From positions 1-8,173 of the forward strand of contig JAITCV010000236.1 in assembly GCA_031282905.1 (NCBI GenBank): a stretch of DNA of 8,173 bases. Reading direction: 5' to 3'. Below, piece by piece: positions 7,335-8,173 of the stretch. The notes under the pieces are model-generated. The model saw only the letters and a program-made list of their open reading frames with translations, had not been told where the DNA came from and did no database searches. A program made the translations under genes and the position numbers. Each line of letters opens with the position of its first letter. Positions within the stretch are counted from its first letter, which is position 1. This DNA is from Azoarcus sp. (GTDB lineage: Bacteria > Pseudomonadota > Gammaproteobacteria > Burkholderiales > Rhodocyclaceae).

Positions 7335-7658
7335 ATGAATCTCAACATCACCGGCCACCACGTCGATGTCACCGACGCCATCCGCAACTACACCACCGAA
7401 AAGCTGGATCGCGTCGTCCGCCATTTCGACAACGTCACCAGCGTGAGCGTGATCCTGTCGGTAGACAAGCTCAACCAGAAAGCCGAAGCCACCGTCCACG
7501 TGCGCGGCAAGGACATTCATGTCGAAAGCATCGACGCCGACCTGTACGCCGCCATCGACACCCTGATCGACAAACTCGACCGTCAGGTACAGAAGTACAA
7601 GCAAAAAAGTACCGACCACCATCACGACTCGCACAAGTTCGAAATTCCCGAACATTGA
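7335..7658 (+). CDS. hpf: Ribosome hibernation promoting factor, short form (HPF/RaiA family)
   Basis: A 107-residue protein of the HPF/YfiA family, which binds the 30S decoding region in stationary phase and shapes ribosome dimerisation and dormancy. The beginning MNLNITGHHVDVTDAIRNYT, the LDRVVRHFDNVTSVSVILSVD strand-helix segment and the DIHVESIDADLYAAIDTLIDKLDRQV helix match the family's beta-alpha-beta-beta-beta-alpha fold. It lacks the C-terminal dimerisation domain of long HPF, so it is the short type (E. coli HPF has 95 residues). The C-terminus is His-rich (DHHHDSHKFEIPEH), about ten residues longer than the E. coli protein. Location between rpoN and ptsN is typical for proteobacteria and supports the call over a stand-alone RaiA. 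The start at 7335 is set by AGGAG 5 nt upstream. Confidence 0.93.
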   Translation: MNLNITGHHVDVTDAIRNYTTEKLDRVVRHFDNVTSVSVILSVDKLNQKAEATVHVRGKDIHVESIDADLYAAIDTLIDKLDRQVQKYKQKSTDHHHDSHKFEIPEH

Positions 7659-7667
7659 CCGCCCAAT

Positions 7668-7704
7668 CACGCGGCCGTGACCGATCGATCCGGCACGCCG
7701 CGTG
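7668..7704 (+). repeat. Inverted repeat (possible RNA stem-loop) between hpf and ptsN
   Basis: Perfect 8-bp arms CACGCGGC (7668-7675) and GCCGCGTG (7697-7704) enclose 21 nt. The stem begins 9 nt after the hpf stop and ends 20 nt before the ptsN GTG. No T-run follows, so it is not a standard intrinsic terminator. It could be a processing or stability element, or simply chance in GC-rich DNA. Confidence 0.4.
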
Positions 7705-7711
7705 CATTTCC

Positions 7712-7717
7712 AGGAAA
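7712..7717 (+). promoter_or_regulatory. Ribosome binding site of ptsN
   Basis: AGGAAA, with the AGGA core 9 nt before the GTG at 7725. An ATG at 7717 is too close to this site and runs into a stop after three codons, so the GTG is the start. Confidence 0.65.
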
Positions 7718-7724
7718 TGAGCCC

Positions 7725-8173
7725 GTGAGCCTGATCGCTTCCCTTCTGCCCCCCGCCAATGTCCTTGCCACGCTCGATGCCAGCAGCAAGAAACGAGTGT
7801 TCGAGGAGGCCAGCCAGTTGTTCGAAGCCCAGGCCGGGCTCTCTCATGACGTCGTTTTCGACAAGCTGTTTACCCGCGAGCGCCTCGGTTCCACGGGACT
7901 TGGCCAGGGCGTCGCCATTCCCCACAGCCGCATCGACGGCCTCACCGAAGCAACCGGCGCTTTCATCCGCCTGCCCGCGCCGATTCCGTTCGACGCCCCT
8001 GACGGCCGCCCGGTCAACCTCATCTTCGTGCTGCTGGTACCCGCCGACGCCAACGACACCCACCTCCAGTTGCTCTCCGAACTCGCCCAGATGTTCAGCG
8101 ATCGCGCATTCCGTGAATCACTGCTCGCCGCCCCCGACGCCACCACGCTCCACGCCCTGTTTACCGGCTGGCA
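7725..8173 (+). CDS. ptsN: PTS IIA-like nitrogen regulatory protein PtsN (EIIA-Ntr), 3' end cut by the window
   Basis: The frame from GTG 7725 runs open to the window end: 149 complete codons and no stop, close to the usual 150-165 residues, so only a few residues are missing. EIIA-Ntr is the last phosphocarrier of the nitrogen PTS (PtsP, PtsO/NPr, PtsN) and regulates potassium transport and other functions according to its phosphorylation state. The phosphorylated histidine is His67 in GQGVAIPHSRID, matching the family pattern G(I/V)A(I/L)PH. The preceding RERLGSTGLG and the following strand VNLIFVLLVPADANDTHLQLLSEL also match the EIIA fold. The start is GTG with AGGA 9 nt upstream. Position after rpoN-hpf is the conserved proteobacterial order. 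hprK or rapZ might follow beyond the window. Confidence 0.94.
   Translation, partial: MSLIASLLPPANVLATLDASSKKRVFEEASQLFEAQAGLSHDVVFDKLFTRERLGSTGLGQGVAIPHSRIDGLTEATGAFIRLPAPIPFDAPDGRPVNLIFVLLVPADANDTHLQLLSELAQMFSDRAFRESLLAAPDATTLHALFTGW

Noticed and set aside
7717..7728. Three-codon mini frame ATG AGC CCG TGA overlapping the ptsN start
   Set aside because: The Shine-Dalgarno AGGA is too close to this ATG and correctly spaced for the GTG at 7725; likely chance.
5359..8063. Long minus-strand open frames over lptB, rpoN, hpf and ptsN
   Set aside because: Shadows of well-identified plus-strand genes produced by GC codon bias.

Overview
The window is GC-rich chromosomal DNA, most likely from a betaproteobacterium. 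The basis is a 768-residue ParC, a proteobacterial RecA, and the block lptB-rpoN-hpf-ptsN, which is the usual betaproteobacterial sigma-54 locus. This is inferred from protein motifs and gene order; no 16S or other marker gene is present. The right-hand 7 kb (1175-8173) is well-ordered housekeeping sequence. The left 1.1 kb is a disturbed accessory patch.

Left patch (1-1174, all minus strand). A promoter-like region with two palindromes (1087-1141) precedes a truncated gene (510-1043). That gene has a signal peptide and the first part of a transglutaminase-like domain of the kind found in large secreted Rhs-like or polymorphic-toxin proteins. The reading frame leaves the family pattern abruptly near 550 and stops after 13 unrelated codons. 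After a 19-nt gap with a near-ideal Shine-Dalgarno comes a 96-codon AT-rich gene for a predicted three-helix membrane protein (200-490). The reading frame then stays open, with high-GC codons, to the window edge (1-199), suggesting part of another gene. The best explanation I can offer is an internal deletion or replacement in a secreted-toxin-like locus, with the small membrane protein as a possible orphan immunity or cargo gene. This is an inference.

Housekeeping part. parC (minus) and recA (plus) are divergent across a 152-bp intergenic region. From recA rightward all genes point the same way and are tightly packed: recA, 17 nt, recX, 14-nt overlap, lptB, 6 nt, rpoN, 17 nt, hpf, 66 nt, ptsN (cut by the window end). 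No intrinsic terminator is visible among them, so they may form one transcription unit. It would join DNA repair (RecA and its modulator RecX), LPS export ATPase (LptB), sigma-54, ribosome hibernation (HPF) and the nitrogen-PTS regulator EIIA-Ntr. The unusual point is that recX runs straight into lptB, where kdsC-lptC-lptA would commonly be expected.

No tRNA, rRNA, CRISPR array, complete insertion sequence or riboswitch is supported. I did not find a convincing wholly new system; the truncated toxin-like locus with its small membrane gene is the most interesting region.
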